A stretch of DNA of 64,000 nt from Alphaproteobacteria bacterium (GCA_025350465.1 JANXXU010000052.1:1-64000), one strand, 5' to 3'. Positions 16,032 through 24,440 are shown, counted from the first letter of the stretch. The notes: generated by a model from the sequence alone, not told the origin. A program made the numbers and translations.

Positions 16032-16606
16032 GATTTCGTTCCCGCTTTCGTCAGCGCGCGCCAGTCGTCGCGCAGCATGCCGAACTGATATTGATCGAGC
16101 CGCGACCCGTCGACGATCGACAGGCACTGACCGCGCATGATGCCCTCGAGCCGCCAGCCTTGCTGTTTGTAGTTGAAGATCATCGGAAAATTGCGGGCGA
16201 GCGGTTGGCCCCAGGCCTTCTCGAGTCCGCGGCGTTCGAAGAATTCGGTGAGGAGCGCCGCGCGCGTCTCGTTCACGGCGTTCTTGCCCCAATATTGCTT
16301 GTCGCCGATGACGACATTGAAGCCAGCCGAGCGATGCAACTTGCCGACGTCGATTTGATAGAAGCCGACATGCTGACCCATGGCTTTGGAATAGATGCCG
16401 ATCAGGTAGTTACGATCGTTGTCGTGCTGGGCGATGTATTTCGCCAGCTGGTCGCGCGGGCTGCGGCGCGCGGGCATGTTGAGCGGACCCATGATGTCGG
16501 GATCGCCGGACCAGCCGCACCAGCGGTCGGACGCATCGGTGGGCACGTGCGAGCGTATGGTGAAGCGCTCAGTCGCAATCGAAACGGGGCGACCGGGTAG
16601 GTTCAT
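16028..16606 (-). CDS. GNAT-family N-acyltransferase
   Basis: 192 residues. GNAT fold evidence: RFTIRSHVPTDASDRWCGWS at the start, NYLIGIYSKAMGQHVGFYQI and HRSAGFNVVIGDKQYWGKNA in the central sheet, VNETRAALLTEFFERRGLEK as the helix after the acyl-CoA/pantetheine loop, then NYKQQGWRLEGIMRG, the usual last strand. The loop motif is GDKQYWGKNAV rather than a clear Q/RxxGxG/A. It overlaps the upstream ligase and the downstream ACP gene by 4 bases each. The likely role is moving the acyl or aminoacyl group from the ACP to an amine of an unknown acceptor. Confidence 0.78.
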   Translation of the reverse strand: MNLPGRPVSIATERFTIRSHVPTDASDRWCGWSGDPDIMGPLNMPARRSPRDQLAKYIAQHDNDRNYLIGIYSKAMGQHVGFYQIDVGKLHRSAGFNVVIGDKQYWGKNAVNETRAALLTEFFERRGLEKAWGQPLARNFPMIFNYKQQGWRLEGIMRGQCLSIVDGSRLDQYQFGMLRDDWRALTKAGTKS

Positions 16607-17997
16607 GGCGTGTCCGGTATCAATGATTTGCGAACGCTATCGCGGCTGACTTTACCACGCGAGGTCTTTGGGATGTCGTCCACAAAGAACCAGCGTTCGG
16701 GCGTTGCCTCGCGGCGCAAGCGTTCCAGACACCAGGCGCGCAGGCTTTGCGCGGTCTCGCCGCTGCCGGCGACCAGGCGTACGGCGACGGCGACCGTTTC
16801 GCCGCTGGCCGCGTCGGGCACGGCGAAGGTGCAAGCCTCGGCGACCGCGGGATGGCGCTCCAGCAGCATGTCGATTTCCGCGGGCTGCACCTTGAACCCG
16901 GCACGGTTGATCTCGTCCTTGGCGCGTCCGGTCAAACGGATCCGACCGTCGCCGTCGACTTCGCCGAGATCGCCGGTGCGATACCAGCCGTCGCGCAAGA
17001 CGGCTGCGGTCAGGTCGGGGCGATGGAGGTAGCCGGTCATCAGCGCCGGCGATCGGATGGCGATTTCACCCGCACCGACGCCGTGAATTGTGCCGTCGGC
17101 GGCGACGACCGCGGCGCGCCCGCCCCAGGGTTTACCGACGAAGCCGTCACTCGGCGGATGATCTGCGGTCGAGGCGCCGGCGATCCAATTCGCCGTCTCG
17201 GTGATGCCGTAACAATTGACGACCGGGCAGGCGCACCATTCTTCGATGCGCGACCACATGGTGGCGGACAAGGGCGCCGAGCCGACGTGAACGCGGCGCA
17301 ATGTCGATTTCGCCGGGCGAGGGCTCAGACGCAACGCCATCTGCCAGAGCGACGGCACCGAACTCATGAAGCTGATCGCGTGCTCGTCGATGAGCTTGCC
17401 GAGCTGCTGGGCAAGCCCGAGACCGCGTGGAACGAGGACGATGTCGCCGCCGGCCGCGAGCGGTGTCAGCGCGTTGCCGATGAGGCCATGACCGAAATGC
17501 GTCGGCAGCGTCACCAGCGTGCGGGCCAGGATTGCATCACCGATCGCGTCACGATTGAGGCTCAGACGTGCGAGCAATGCGCTGGACGAGAGAACGACGC
17601 CTTTGGGTGCGCCTGTAGTACCGGAGGTGAACAGGATGAGCGCGGCGTCGTCCATCGCGTGGTCGCGCGTTTCGGCGGCGCCGGGCTCGACCGCAACGCG
17701 GTCTTCGCAGAGCACGGCGCGCGGTTTGCAGAAGGCGATGACGTTTTCACGCTCGCTCGGCGTTAGCGCGGGGTCGAGACACGCCGCCGCCGCGCCAAGC
17801 GACCAAACGGCGAGAAGATCGGCGAAGAATGCGGCGCTGCCGCCGTGGGCGATGGCAACGATGGAGCGCGAACCGATGCCGTTCGTCGCGAGCGCTTGCG
17901 CTCGCCGCGCCACCTCGGCGGAGAGTTCAGCAGCACTCCACGCCACACCGGCGGTGAGGTCATGGATCGTGCCGAAGCGTTCAATGGCCAAGAACAT
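16603..17997 (-). CDS. Class I adenylate-forming enzyme (acyl/aminoacyl-ACP ligase)
   Basis: 464 residues. Adenylation motifs in order: ALILFTSGTTGAPKGVVLSS (ATP-binding loop), CYGITETANW, GDLGEVDGDGRIRLTGRAKD (core hinge), EINRAGFKVQPAEIDMLLER, and TSRGKVSRDSVRK with the final catalytic Lys. It is compact, without fused carrier or transferase domains. The next two genes supply exactly those parts (GNAT, ACP), overlapping by 4 bases each. It should activate a carboxylic or amino acid as an adenylate and load it on the ACP. The substrate cannot be read. It is the first gene of the operon. Confidence 0.85.
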   Translation of the reverse strand: MFLAIERFGTIHDLTAGVAWSAAELSAEVARRAQALATNGIGSRSIVAIAHGGSAAFFADLLAVWSLGAAAACLDPALTPSERENVIAFCKPRAVLCEDRVAVEPGAAETRDHAMDDAALILFTSGTTGAPKGVVLSSSALLARLSLNRDAIGDAILARTLVTLPTHFGHGLIGNALTPLAAGGDIVLVPRGLGLAQQLGKLIDEHAISFMSSVPSLWQMALRLSPRPAKSTLRRVHVGSAPLSATMWSRIEEWCACPVVNCYGITETANWIAGASTADHPPSDGFVGKPWGGRAAVVAADGTIHGVGAGEIAIRSPALMTGYLHRPDLTAAVLRDGWYRTGDLGEVDGDGRIRLTGRAKDEINRAGFKVQPAEIDMLLERHPAVAEACTFAVPDAASGETVAVAVRLVAGSGETAQSLRAWCLERLRREATPERWFFVDDIPKTSRGKVSRDSVRKSLIPDTP

Positions 17998-18075
17998 CGA
18001 GGGGTTTTAGCGGGACCTTGCGGGCAATTGCAAAGCGTGGCGTTGTGCGCGACTTGAATTCCTTCGAGGTCGGCC

Positions 18076-18453
18076 ATGCGCTTGAATCAGGTGACGGTCT
18101 CCGTGAGCGATTTGCCGGCGTCGATCGCGTTCTACCAGCGGCTTGGACTCAAGATGATCGTGCGCAACGATCATTACGCGCGGTTCGAGTGTCCGGACGG
18201 CTCATCGACGTTCTCCATCCTGTTGGAGCCGGGGGCCAAGGGCGTGACACAGACCGTGATTCATTTCGAGGACGACGCACTCGATGCGACGGTTGTGCGG
18301 CTCAAGCGCGAAGGTCTGACGTTCGACGATGAGCCGCACGATCAGACGTGGGCGTGGCGCGAAGTCCATCTGCGCGACCCGACCGGCAATGTCATCTGCC
18401 TCTATTTTGCGGGCGAAAACCGGCTCAACCCGCCGTGGCGGCTCAAGGACTAA
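18076..18453 (+). CDS. VOC family protein
   Basis: 125 residues with a single VOC domain: LNQVTVSVSDLPASIAFYQR opens it and WREVHLRDPTGNVICLYFAG closes it, with the usual repeat of two beta-alpha-beta units. Candidate metal ligands are in the closing segment (Glu in WREVHL). It is small enough to work as a dimer. It is divergent from the ligase operon (78 bases between starts), and a lipoprotein gene follows. Function not assignable. Confidence 0.78.
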   Translation: MRLNQVTVSVSDLPASIAFYQRLGLKMIVRNDHYARFECPDGSSTFSILLEPGAKGVTQTVIHFEDDALDATVVRLKREGLTFDDEPHDQTWAWREVHLRDPTGNVICLYFAGENRLNPPWRLKD

Positions 18454-18546
18454 CCACAATTTGGCTGGTGCACGCGTTGCGGTTCGTTGACCACGCCGGG
18501 GCGCGGGTGTTCACTGGATGATCCTGGCTGAGCAAGTGGAGTGCCC

Positions 18547-18804
18547 ATGCGTCCGATCGTCGTTCTGTTTGCCGTTGGCGTTGGCGCTTCTTTCCTCAGC
18601 GGCTGTGCCGCGGTCACCGTCGTCGATGCCGCCGTCAGCGTGACCGCAACTGTGGTCAAAACAGCGGTGGACGTGACGGCCGGCGCGGTCGACGCCGTGG
18701 CCGGACCATCGTCCAAGAGCGACGAGAAGCCGGACTGCGCCGACAAAGACAAAGATAAAGACGTGTGCAAGAAGGCCGAACCCGACAAGGCGCCGGCCTC
18801 CTGA
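18547..18804 (+). CDS. Small lipoprotein, unknown function
   Basis: 85 residues. GGAG lies 6 bases before the ATG at 18547, which is preferred to a GTG two codons upstream. The N-terminus is a lipoprotein signal: VVLFAVGVGASFLSGCAAV, with lipobox LSGC and Cys at about residue 20. The mature part is Val/Ala/Thr-rich (VVDAAVSVTATVVKTAVDVT), likely amphipathic, then a charged, Lys/Asp-rich tail with two Cys (DCADKDKDKDVCKK). It is probably anchored in the outer membrane. Confidence 0.75.
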   Translation: MRPIVVLFAVGVGASFLSGCAAVTVVDAAVSVTATVVKTAVDVTAGAVDAVAGPSSKSDEKPDCADKDKDKDVCKKAEPDKAPAS

Positions 18805-18827
18805 GCAACTGCCAGGCGCGTCCGGTA

Positions 18828-20858
18828 TTACGGATGCGCGAGGGCTTCCTTTAATCCAGGGACGTTGTCTTTGCCGGTCGGCACCGCGATCGAGGAGCCG
18901 TGGAAATCGTCGCCGATCGGTTGGAAGCGCCCGCCCAGACATTGCGAAAGAAACGCTTCCGACACGGCATAGAACGACAATTTGTTTTCCGGCCGCGCGA
19001 AGCCGTGACCTTCGTCGGAATAAAGGACAAAGGTGACCGGCAATCGCTTGGCCGTCATCGCCCTGACGATCTGATCGGCCTCGGCCTGTTTGACGCGCGG
19101 ATCGTTGGCGCCCTGGGCAATCAACAGCGGACGCTGAATGGCGCCGGCCTTGAACAGGGGCGAGCGCTCGCGAAGCAGACGTTGGCCTGCCGGTGTCGTC
19201 GGGTCGCCGATGCGGCGTTTGAAATTATCGAGGAACGAGGCCCAATAAGGTGGGATGCTGGCGAGCAACGTGTTGAGGTTCGACGGCCCGACGATGTCGA
19301 CACCGCAAGCGAACGTCGTCGGCGTGAAGGTCATCCCAACCAGGGTGGCGTAGCCGCCGTAAGAACCGCCATAGATCGCGATCTTGTCTTTTTGCGCGAT
19401 CGAGTGCGCGACGGCCCAATTGACGGCGTCAATCAGATCGTTGTGCATTTTGTGCGCCCACTCCTTGTCGCCGGCATTGACGAAAGCTTTGCCGAAGCCG
19501 GTCGAGGCGCGGAAGTTGACGGACAAAACGGCGTAACCGCGATTTGCAAGCCATTGATGCTCCGGGTTGTAACCGAAGCTGTCGCGGCCCCAGGGACCGC
19601 CATGGACGTCGAGAACCAAGGGCAGCGGGTGGTCCGGTATGCCGTCAGCATCCGCGTCGGTGCCTCTGGGCAGCGTCAGATAAGACACAAGCTCGAGCCC
19701 GTCGCGGGATTTTATTTCGCGCGCGTACATTGGCGAAAGCGGGGCGCCTTCGAGGCTGGGGCGCGCGGTGAAGAGACTCTTCAGCGATTTCGCCTTGCGG
19801 TCATAGAGCGCGAACTTCACGGGCTCGGTGACGTCGTCGATACGCAGGGTCCACAGATTGTTGTTTCGGGTTTGGCTCATGATTTGCCAAACGCCGGGAA
19901 CCTGCTTGTTCAAGAATTCGATGTCGCCCTTCACAGAGTCGTCGAGCGCGACCCAATTGGGCCGGTCGTATTCCGCGGCGTAAGCGAGAACTTTGTTGGT
20001 GAGCGGATCGGCAATGGCCATCGCAATGTCGGCTTTGTCCGACTGGGCGAGGATGGCCGAGGAACCGTCGGCCACACTCACGGTCGTCAACGCCGCTTTG
20101 TCGCGGCCGCGGCTGTCGAGCATCACGAGCGTGGCATTGTCCGCCGCAAAGAACAGAGGCTGTGTCGTCAGCGAGTCGTCGCCGGCGATCTTTGCGAATG
20201 GTTTCCATTGGCCGCCGTCGAGCTTCAGAATCTGCTGTCCGCCGTCGGGCGTCGACTTTTCGGCAAGGCGGATGGCCAGCGTGTTGTCGGCAACGAACCC
20301 CGAATAGCCGTCGTTCTGCTGGACCAATTTCGCTTCGCCGGTGACGACATTGACGAGCCAGGCGTCGTGCCATTGCGCATTGCGATTGTTGATGCCGACA
20401 AGGACTTCGTCGGGATGGTCGTATGAAACCGCAATGATTTCGGCGCGCGTGTCCTTGTACGGTGTCAAGTCCTTGGTCGTGTTCTTGGCGAGATCGACGA
20501 CGTAGAGATGAAAATTCTCGTTGCCGCCTTCGTCCTGCAGGTAAAGCAAGTGCGTGCCGTTGCGCGCCCATTGAAATTCGCGGATCGGCCGCGTCTTGTC
20601 TTGGGTGACGGCTTTGGCTGCACCGAGATCCCCGGTCGGCGCGATCCATACATTCATCACGCCGTTCAACGGGGCGAGGAAGGCAATCTTCGCCCCATCG
20701 GGACTGATGATCGGCAGGTTGCGTTCCGGATTGCCAAAAATGATTTTGCGCGGAATGACTTCGTTCGGCCCAAAGGCGGCGAGAGCGGGAAAGGTTGCGA
20801 CGGCCGCGACCAAGAGCGTCACCGCCGCAAAAGCGGTGAACAGAATATTGCGTCTCAT
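18828..20858 (-). CDS. S9 family serine peptidase (prolyl oligopeptidase-like)
   Basis: 676 residues from ATG 20858. Residues 1-28 form a signal peptide (FTAFAAVTLLVAAVATFPAL then AAFG). The N-terminal half is a WD40-like propeller (ISPDGAKIAFLAPLNGVMNV, FQWARNGTHLLYLQDEGGNE). The C-terminal half is the hydrolase: VLDVHGGPWGRDSFGYNPEH, YAVLSVNFRASTGFGKAF, the nucleophile elbow IYGGSYGGYAT with Ser499, GANDPRVKQAEADQIVRAM with the Asp, and YSDEGHGFARPEN with the His. It should cut peptides or release dipeptides in the periplasm. The upstream 137-base gap separates it from the SIMPL gene on the same strand. Confidence 0.88.
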   Translation of the reverse strand: MRRNILFTAFAAVTLLVAAVATFPALAAFGPNEVIPRKIIFGNPERNLPIISPDGAKIAFLAPLNGVMNVWIAPTGDLGAAKAVTQDKTRPIREFQWARNGTHLLYLQDEGGNENFHLYVVDLAKNTTKDLTPYKDTRAEIIAVSYDHPDEVLVGINNRNAQWHDAWLVNVVTGEAKLVQQNDGYSGFVADNTLAIRLAEKSTPDGGQQILKLDGGQWKPFAKIAGDDSLTTQPLFFAADNATLVMLDSRGRDKAALTTVSVADGSSAILAQSDKADIAMAIADPLTNKVLAYAAEYDRPNWVALDDSVKGDIEFLNKQVPGVWQIMSQTRNNNLWTLRIDDVTEPVKFALYDRKAKSLKSLFTARPSLEGAPLSPMYAREIKSRDGLELVSYLTLPRGTDADADGIPDHPLPLVLDVHGGPWGRDSFGYNPEHQWLANRGYAVLSVNFRASTGFGKAFVNAGDKEWAHKMHNDLIDAVNWAVAHSIAQKDKIAIYGGSYGGYATLVGMTFTPTTFACGVDIVGPSNLNTLLASIPPYWASFLDNFKRRIGDPTTPAGQRLLRERSPLFKAGAIQRPLLIAQGANDPRVKQAEADQIVRAMTAKRLPVTFVLYSDEGHGFARPENKLSFYAVSEAFLSQCLGGRFQPIGDDFHGSSIAVPTGKDNVPGLKEALAHP

Positions 20859-20995
20859 TCGAATGGTTCTCTCTGGCTTCGAAAACGCCGAAGCAGCTTC
20901 AAGCAAATTGACGTTCAACCGCGGGCGCAGCCAATCACAATATGGTGCCGTCCGCGCTATTGGCAGATACACAATAGGGGCGGGTGATTGGTGCG

Positions 20996-21739
20996 TTACT
21001 GAATTTCGTAGACGATCGAGACGTTGGCGCTCAGCGTTTCCTGACCTGCGGCAATCGGTACTTCTGCTGAGGCCATTCTGTCCGCCAAGCCCCACGCCTG
21101 CCGAGGAGCGGCAAATCCTCCGGACTCGGAGATTTGCAAGACGCGCCCGAGTGAGACATGCGCGGCGGCGGCGTAGAGATCTGCTTTGGCGCGCGCATCG
21201 GCGACGGCAAGTTTGCGCGCTTCGTTCTGCAGCGGCTTTGGCTGATCGATGTCGAAGCTGATGCCGTTGATTTGATTGGCGCCGACTTGAACGAGCGTGT
21301 CGAGGATGGCGCCGAGCTTCGCCAGGTTTTTCACACGCACCGTCACCTGATTTGAAACCTGATAGCCGGCGATGTGCGGCGCCTCGTGTTGATTAGGCCG
21401 GCTCGGCGGATATTGCGGCGACACCGAGAAGTTCGAGGTTTGAATATCCAGTTCAGCGATGCCGGCCTTCTTCAAAGCGTCGATGACGGCTGCCATCGCG
21501 GCGTTGTTCTTGGCCAAGGCATCGCGCGCGGTCGGCGCCTCGCTGACGACGCCGCTGTTGATGACGGCCATGTCGGGCTTGGATTTCACCTCACCCGTGC
21601 CGTTGACGGAGATGGTGCGCGGCAGCCCTTGCGCAGGTTCGGTGGCCGATGCGGCGAAACGCGGACCGGCGAGGAGGGCGGCGACGACCGCAGCTGCGAC
21701 GACCAGAGCAGAACCAAACACGACGGAGCGCAATGACAT
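20996..21739 (-). CDS. SIMPL (DUF541, YggE-like) periplasmic protein
   Basis: 247 residues. Residues 1-30 are a signal peptide or anchor (VVFGSALVVAAAVVAALLAG). The SIMPL pattern follows: RTISVNGTGEVKSKPDMAVI, IAELDIQTSNFSVSPQYPP, GYQVSNQVTVRVKNLAKLGA, QINGISFDIDQPKPLQNEAR and KLAVADARAKADLYAAAAHV, with a C-terminal VPIAAGQETLSANVSIVYEI. YggE relatives have been linked to oxidative stress tolerance; the molecular role is unclear. The transposon is inserted 79 bases upstream of the start, so its promoter region may have been altered. Confidence 0.85.
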   Translation of the reverse strand: MSLRSVVFGSALVVAAAVVAALLAGPRFAASATEPAQGLPRTISVNGTGEVKSKPDMAVINSGVVSEAPTARDALAKNNAAMAAVIDALKKAGIAELDIQTSNFSVSPQYPPSRPNQHEAPHIAGYQVSNQVTVRVKNLAKLGAILDTLVQVGANQINGISFDIDQPKPLQNEARKLAVADARAKADLYAAAAHVSLGRVLQISESGGFAAPRQAWGLADRMASAEVPIAAGQETLSANVSIVYEIQ

Positions 21740-21810
21740 GAAGGGCCTCGGATTGGTTGAATTCGTAAGGATGGACGATATCGCGCCCGATCAGGGCCAA
21801 ACAATGGCGC

Positions 21811-21818
21811 AGCCGTCG
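21811..21818. repeat. Target site duplication, left (AGCCGTCG)
   Basis: AGCCGTCG directly abuts the left terminal repeat and recurs exactly at 24450-24457, directly after the right terminal repeat. The 8-base length fits the IS1 group. Confidence 0.88.
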
Positions 21819-21837
21819 GGCGGTGTCCTAATTTGAA
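21819..21837 (+). repeat. Left terminal inverted repeat
   Basis: GGCGGTGTCCTAATTTGAA. Its complement encodes the last residues (Ser-Asn-stop) of the zinc-finger gene. Confidence 0.92.
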
Positions 21838-22079
21838 TTTCGCGGTGATGGCCCCTCGAAAGGCACCGTGTTTGTGAGGCGCTCAATTTGCTGGGCTCGC
21901 CAATCAGCATTCTGCGTCGCAAAGATAGTGCCGATAGTCGCCGTGCAATTGCCGCAGATGCAAAGTTTCATACCCTTGGTTGGGCTGATCCGTACAAGCA
22001 GCGGGCGCTCCTTATTGGCGCCCTCTCCACAGAAGTCACATATAAGTTCGGCTTGTGATTTCGGAATGTCGGCGCTCAT
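21828..22079 (-). CDS. ClpX-type C4 zinc-finger small protein (transposon passenger)
   Basis: 83 residues. LICDFCGEGANKERPLLVRI and MKLCICGNCTATIG give Cys14, Cys17, Cys42 and Cys45 in the spacing of the ClpX N-terminal zinc domain (an extra Cys is at 40). No AAA+ ATPase part follows, so it is a free-standing zinc domain. In ClpX this domain dimerises and binds adaptors and substrates, so an adaptor or decoy role toward ClpXP is possible, but that is inference. The start overlaps the stop of the preceding gene by 4 bases. The stop codon is inside the left terminal repeat. Confidence 0.75.
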   Translation of the reverse strand: MSADIPKSQAELICDFCGEGANKERPLLVRISPTKGMKLCICGNCTATIGTIFATQNADWRAQQIERLTNTVPFEGPSPRNSN

Positions 22080-22375
22080 AATTTAGACCTGTGCTCCGCC
22101 ACGATAGCCGCCCTTACAGCATCGGCCGGCGACGCGACCGGCCCGAAGTGTAGCACCGCAATAAAGCGCCGCTTGCCGTTCTCAAGTTCGTAGGACCACG
22201 CATAGGCGCGCGTCGCCAGCGGGTGGCCGGCAAGCTCAAAAACCGCGACAGCGCCGTCCCAGACCGTTTGGCCGTCCTGCATTTCCTTAACCGGCACCGA
22301 TTGCAGGAACGTGGCTGTGCCGCCGTGCTGAAGTTCGACGGCTTTCTTTAGCTCGGATTGGTCCACTTCGCTCAT
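22076..22375 (-). CDS. Unknown 99-aa protein (transposon passenger)
   Basis: Begins MSEVDQSELKKAVELQHGGT and contains VWDGAVAVFELAGHPLATRA then YAWSYELENGKRRFIAVLHF, a beta-rich pattern, and ends with a helix SPADAVRAAIVAEHRSKL. I do not recognise the family. A longer reading to 22429 exists but ATG 22375 gives the cleaner start. It overlaps the zinc-finger gene by 4 bases (ATGA), so the two are translationally coupled. It is separated from the P63C gene by 129 bases in which I see no gene. Confidence 0.65.
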   Translation of the reverse strand: MSEVDQSELKKAVELQHGGTATFLQSVPVKEMQDGQTVWDGAVAVFELAGHPLATRAYAWSYELENGKRRFIAVLHFGPVASPADAVRAAIVAEHRSKL

Positions 22376-22504
22376 AGGTGCCCACTGTAGTATGTTTTCG
22401 TCACGCGGTCTTTCCGCACTACGCATCACCTCCCATCGGGCAGCCTTGGCAGGCCGGGTCGGAGTTAAGGCTCACAGCGGCGGCAACTGCTGTGAGCCAA
22501 TTCC

Positions 22505-23518
22505 TCAATCGTCGAGCGGCATCTCAATTGTGTGGCCGTAGCGTGGCAACGCGCGATTTATGGCGCGCATGAACTGATCCCAACTAATCGAAGCCTTCAT
22601 GAGCACTATTGTCGCCCACAAATGCTCTCGCAGCCGGGGGTCGCCAACGTCGGCAGTTAGCCATTGGAAATGTCTGTGCCTACGATTGCCCGTTGGAAGT
22701 TTCGGATTCTTTTGCCTTAGCTCTTCCAGCACCCCTGGAGCAAGACGTTCGTAAACGAGATCGTTTGTCCATTTTCCTATAACGCCAGGGCGCTTCACCA
22801 GCCACGGCTTGTACGGCCATTTCCGCAACCGGAAAATCTCCTTATAGAATTCGTCTGGGAACGTCTTGGCCCATTTTCTGAGTTCTTCAGAAATGAACTT
22901 ATCGAGAATTTTTTCGAGTGCGTGCCGTGCCCGCACCTCTTGATATCCGGTCGCTTCGTCAACCAACGCAATGATGCCAACGTGGGCCAAAGCGCGGATC
23001 AAAATCTCAGCCTGCTTTGCAACATGAAGCTGGTTCTGCGGAAGCGCACCAGCATCTCGCGCGCGCAGGTATGTGTCGCAAACCATAGGCAGAATTTCAG
23101 CGCGATAGCCGCTGGCAATCGATCCCCTGGGCAACCGAAATTTAACAGGGCGGCTCTTCTCTAAAAGGTCCTTAGAAATGAACGGCTTAAGGGCTTTGCC
23201 CTGCAAAATTGGTGGCACCGGCTCTTCTTGACCTTCTGCGCGATCAACGTTGGCCTTTCGGTGCCGTCCAAGAGCCTGAAGAAATCCAGCTTGAGTGAGC
23301 ACTCGCGTTTCATCGGCATCGTCAAGGACGTAGCACTGAAGCTCGACATTGCCGACCCGAACGGGGCGATCCGGGCCGCCAAAGGTCGCGATTGGTACGT
23401 CATCCCGCCAGCGCATCGCCGCCGCCTGACGCGCAATCTCGCTTCGCCGCTTCGGACTAAGCGCCTCAGCACGTGCCTTGCCTGCGGCAATGCGGGCTGG
23501 ATCTTTATCAGATGCCAT
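22505..23518 (-). CDS. P63C-domain protein (transposon passenger)
   Basis: 337 residues. The N-terminus ARAEALSPKRRSEIARQAAA then MRWR is a basic helical motif seen at the start of several plasmid and phage proteins. The middle is helical. The C-terminal ~110 residues carry the P63C pattern: FPDEFYKEIFRLRKWPYKPW, VIGKWTNDLVYERLAPGVLE, ELRQKNPK, RHRHFQWLTADVGDPRLREH and a last helix with SWDQFMRAINRALPRYGH. P63C is a domain of unknown function found in bacteria and phages. Nucleic-acid binding or DNA maintenance would fit the basic composition but is not shown. A candidate promoter (TTGATC, 17 bases, TATGTT) lies just upstream. Confidence 0.78.
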   Translation of the reverse strand: MASDKDPARIAAGKARAEALSPKRRSEIARQAAAMRWRDDVPIATFGGPDRPVRVGNVELQCYVLDDADETRVLTQAGFLQALGRHRKANVDRAEGQEEPVPPILQGKALKPFISKDLLEKSRPVKFRLPRGSIASGYRAEILPMVCDTYLRARDAGALPQNQLHVAKQAEILIRALAHVGIIALVDEATGYQEVRARHALEKILDKFISEELRKWAKTFPDEFYKEIFRLRKWPYKPWLVKRPGVIGKWTNDLVYERLAPGVLEELRQKNPKLPTGNRRHRHFQWLTADVGDPRLREHLWATIVLMKASISWDQFMRAINRALPRYGHTIEMPLDD

Positions 23519-23532
23519 GTCTTTAGGCCCTT

Positions 23533-23605
23533 ATGCTTGATAAGGCGAAAACATAATGCTTGCACAAAATCCGATCAAGCATTATCTTTTCAGTGCATCA
23601 AGCAT
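23533..23605. promoter_or_regulatory. Symmetric four-site operator and divergent promoters of the transposon
   Basis: ATGCTTGAT (23533-23541), ATGCTTGCA (23556-23564), ATCAAGCAT (23574-23582) and ATCAAGCAT (23597-23605): two direct pairs in inverted arrangement, start-to-start spacing 23, 18 and 23, with the dyad axis at 23569. Candidate minus-strand promoter: TTGATC at 23578-23573 and TATGTT at 23555-23550, 17-base spacer. Candidate plus-strand promoter: TTGCAC at 23560-23565 and TATCTT at 23583-23588, also 17 bases. The sites cover both promoters, as expected for a shared repressor. The repressor is not identified. Confidence 0.6.
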
Positions 23606-24440
23606 GGGGACAAAAGTGAACCGCACACCGCTTGCCCGTCGCACGCAAATCATTCGGTGCTTGGTAGAGGGCAATTCAATTCGTTCGACCGAAAGATTGA
23701 CGAACACGCATCGCGACACGGTGATGCGTTTGATGGTCGAAGTCGGCACCGGTTGTGCGAAAATCATGGACGAAAAAATGCGCAATCTCCCATGCGAGCG
23801 CATTCAGTGCGACGAAATTTGGTCGTACGTCGCAAAAAAGCAGATGCGTTTGAAGCCGGACGACAATCGCGCGGAGATGGGCGACCAGTGGACTTGGGTT
23901 GCTATTGATCCGGATACGAAGGTCATTCCGTCCTATCGCGTCGGCAAGCGCACACGCGAAAACGCCGTCGCCTTCATCCGCGACCTTTCAGAACGCTTGG
24001 CCAACCGTGTGCAGATTTCGACCGACGCCTTGAGCACCTACGTCGATGCGGTTGAGCGGGCGTTTGGCGCGGATGTCGACTACGGTCAAATAGTTAAATT
24101 CTACGATGCCGAACCGATTGGGCCAGGGCGCTATGCTCCGCCGCGCGTGACAGGCGTGGATCGCACCGTGATCGCAGGTGCGCCGGACCAAAGACACATT
24201 TCAACGAGCATCGTTGAGCGCAACAATCTTCTTATGAGAATGTCGATCCGCAGAATGACGCGCCTGACCGATGCCTTCTCCAAAAAGTTGGCCAACCACA
24301 AGGCCGCAGTGAGCTTGCACTTTGCCCACTACAATTTCGTGCGCCTGCACCGCAGCCTTCGGGTCACGCCCGCTATGGCCGCAGGCGTCAGCGACCGCCT
24401 TTGGTCCCTTGAGGAACTGGTAGAGCAGACTTCAAATTAG
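23604..24440 (+). CDS. IS1-like DDE transposase
   Basis: 278 residues from ATG 23604; a GTG at 23616 after GGGGA and an ATG at 23556 are alternatives. The N-terminal helix-turn-helix PLARRTQIIRCLVEGNSIRS with TNTHRDTVMRLMVEVG binds DNA. Catalytic residues: Asp in IQCDEIWSYV, Asp in QISTDALSTYVDAVERAFG, and Glu in HISTSIVERNNLLMRMSIRR. The end TDAFSKKLANHKAAVSLHFA with HYNFVRLH resembles the IS1 InsB C-terminus. It is a single frame with no programmed frameshift, unlike classical IS1. The TAG stop falls inside the right terminal repeat. Confidence 0.85.
   Translation: MGTKVNRTPLARRTQIIRCLVEGNSIRSTERLTNTHRDTVMRLMVEVGTGCAKIMDEKMRNLPCERIQCDEIWSYVAKKQMRLKPDDNRAEMGDQWTWVAIDPDTKVIPSYRVGKRTRENAVAFIRDLSERLANRVQISTDALSTYVDAVERAFGADVDYGQIVKFYDAEPIGPGRYAPPRVTGVDRTVIAGAPDQRHISTSIVERNNLLMRMSIRRMTRLTDAFSKKLANHKAAVSLHFAHYNFVRLHRSLRVTPAMAAGVSDRLWSLEELVEQTSN

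Noticed and set aside
18900-20426. A 508-codon open frame on the plus strand
   Set aside because: It is antisense to the S9 peptidase, whose domains and catalytic residues are clear; the product is Arg/Gly/Val-rich without domains, as expected from a GC-rich shadow.
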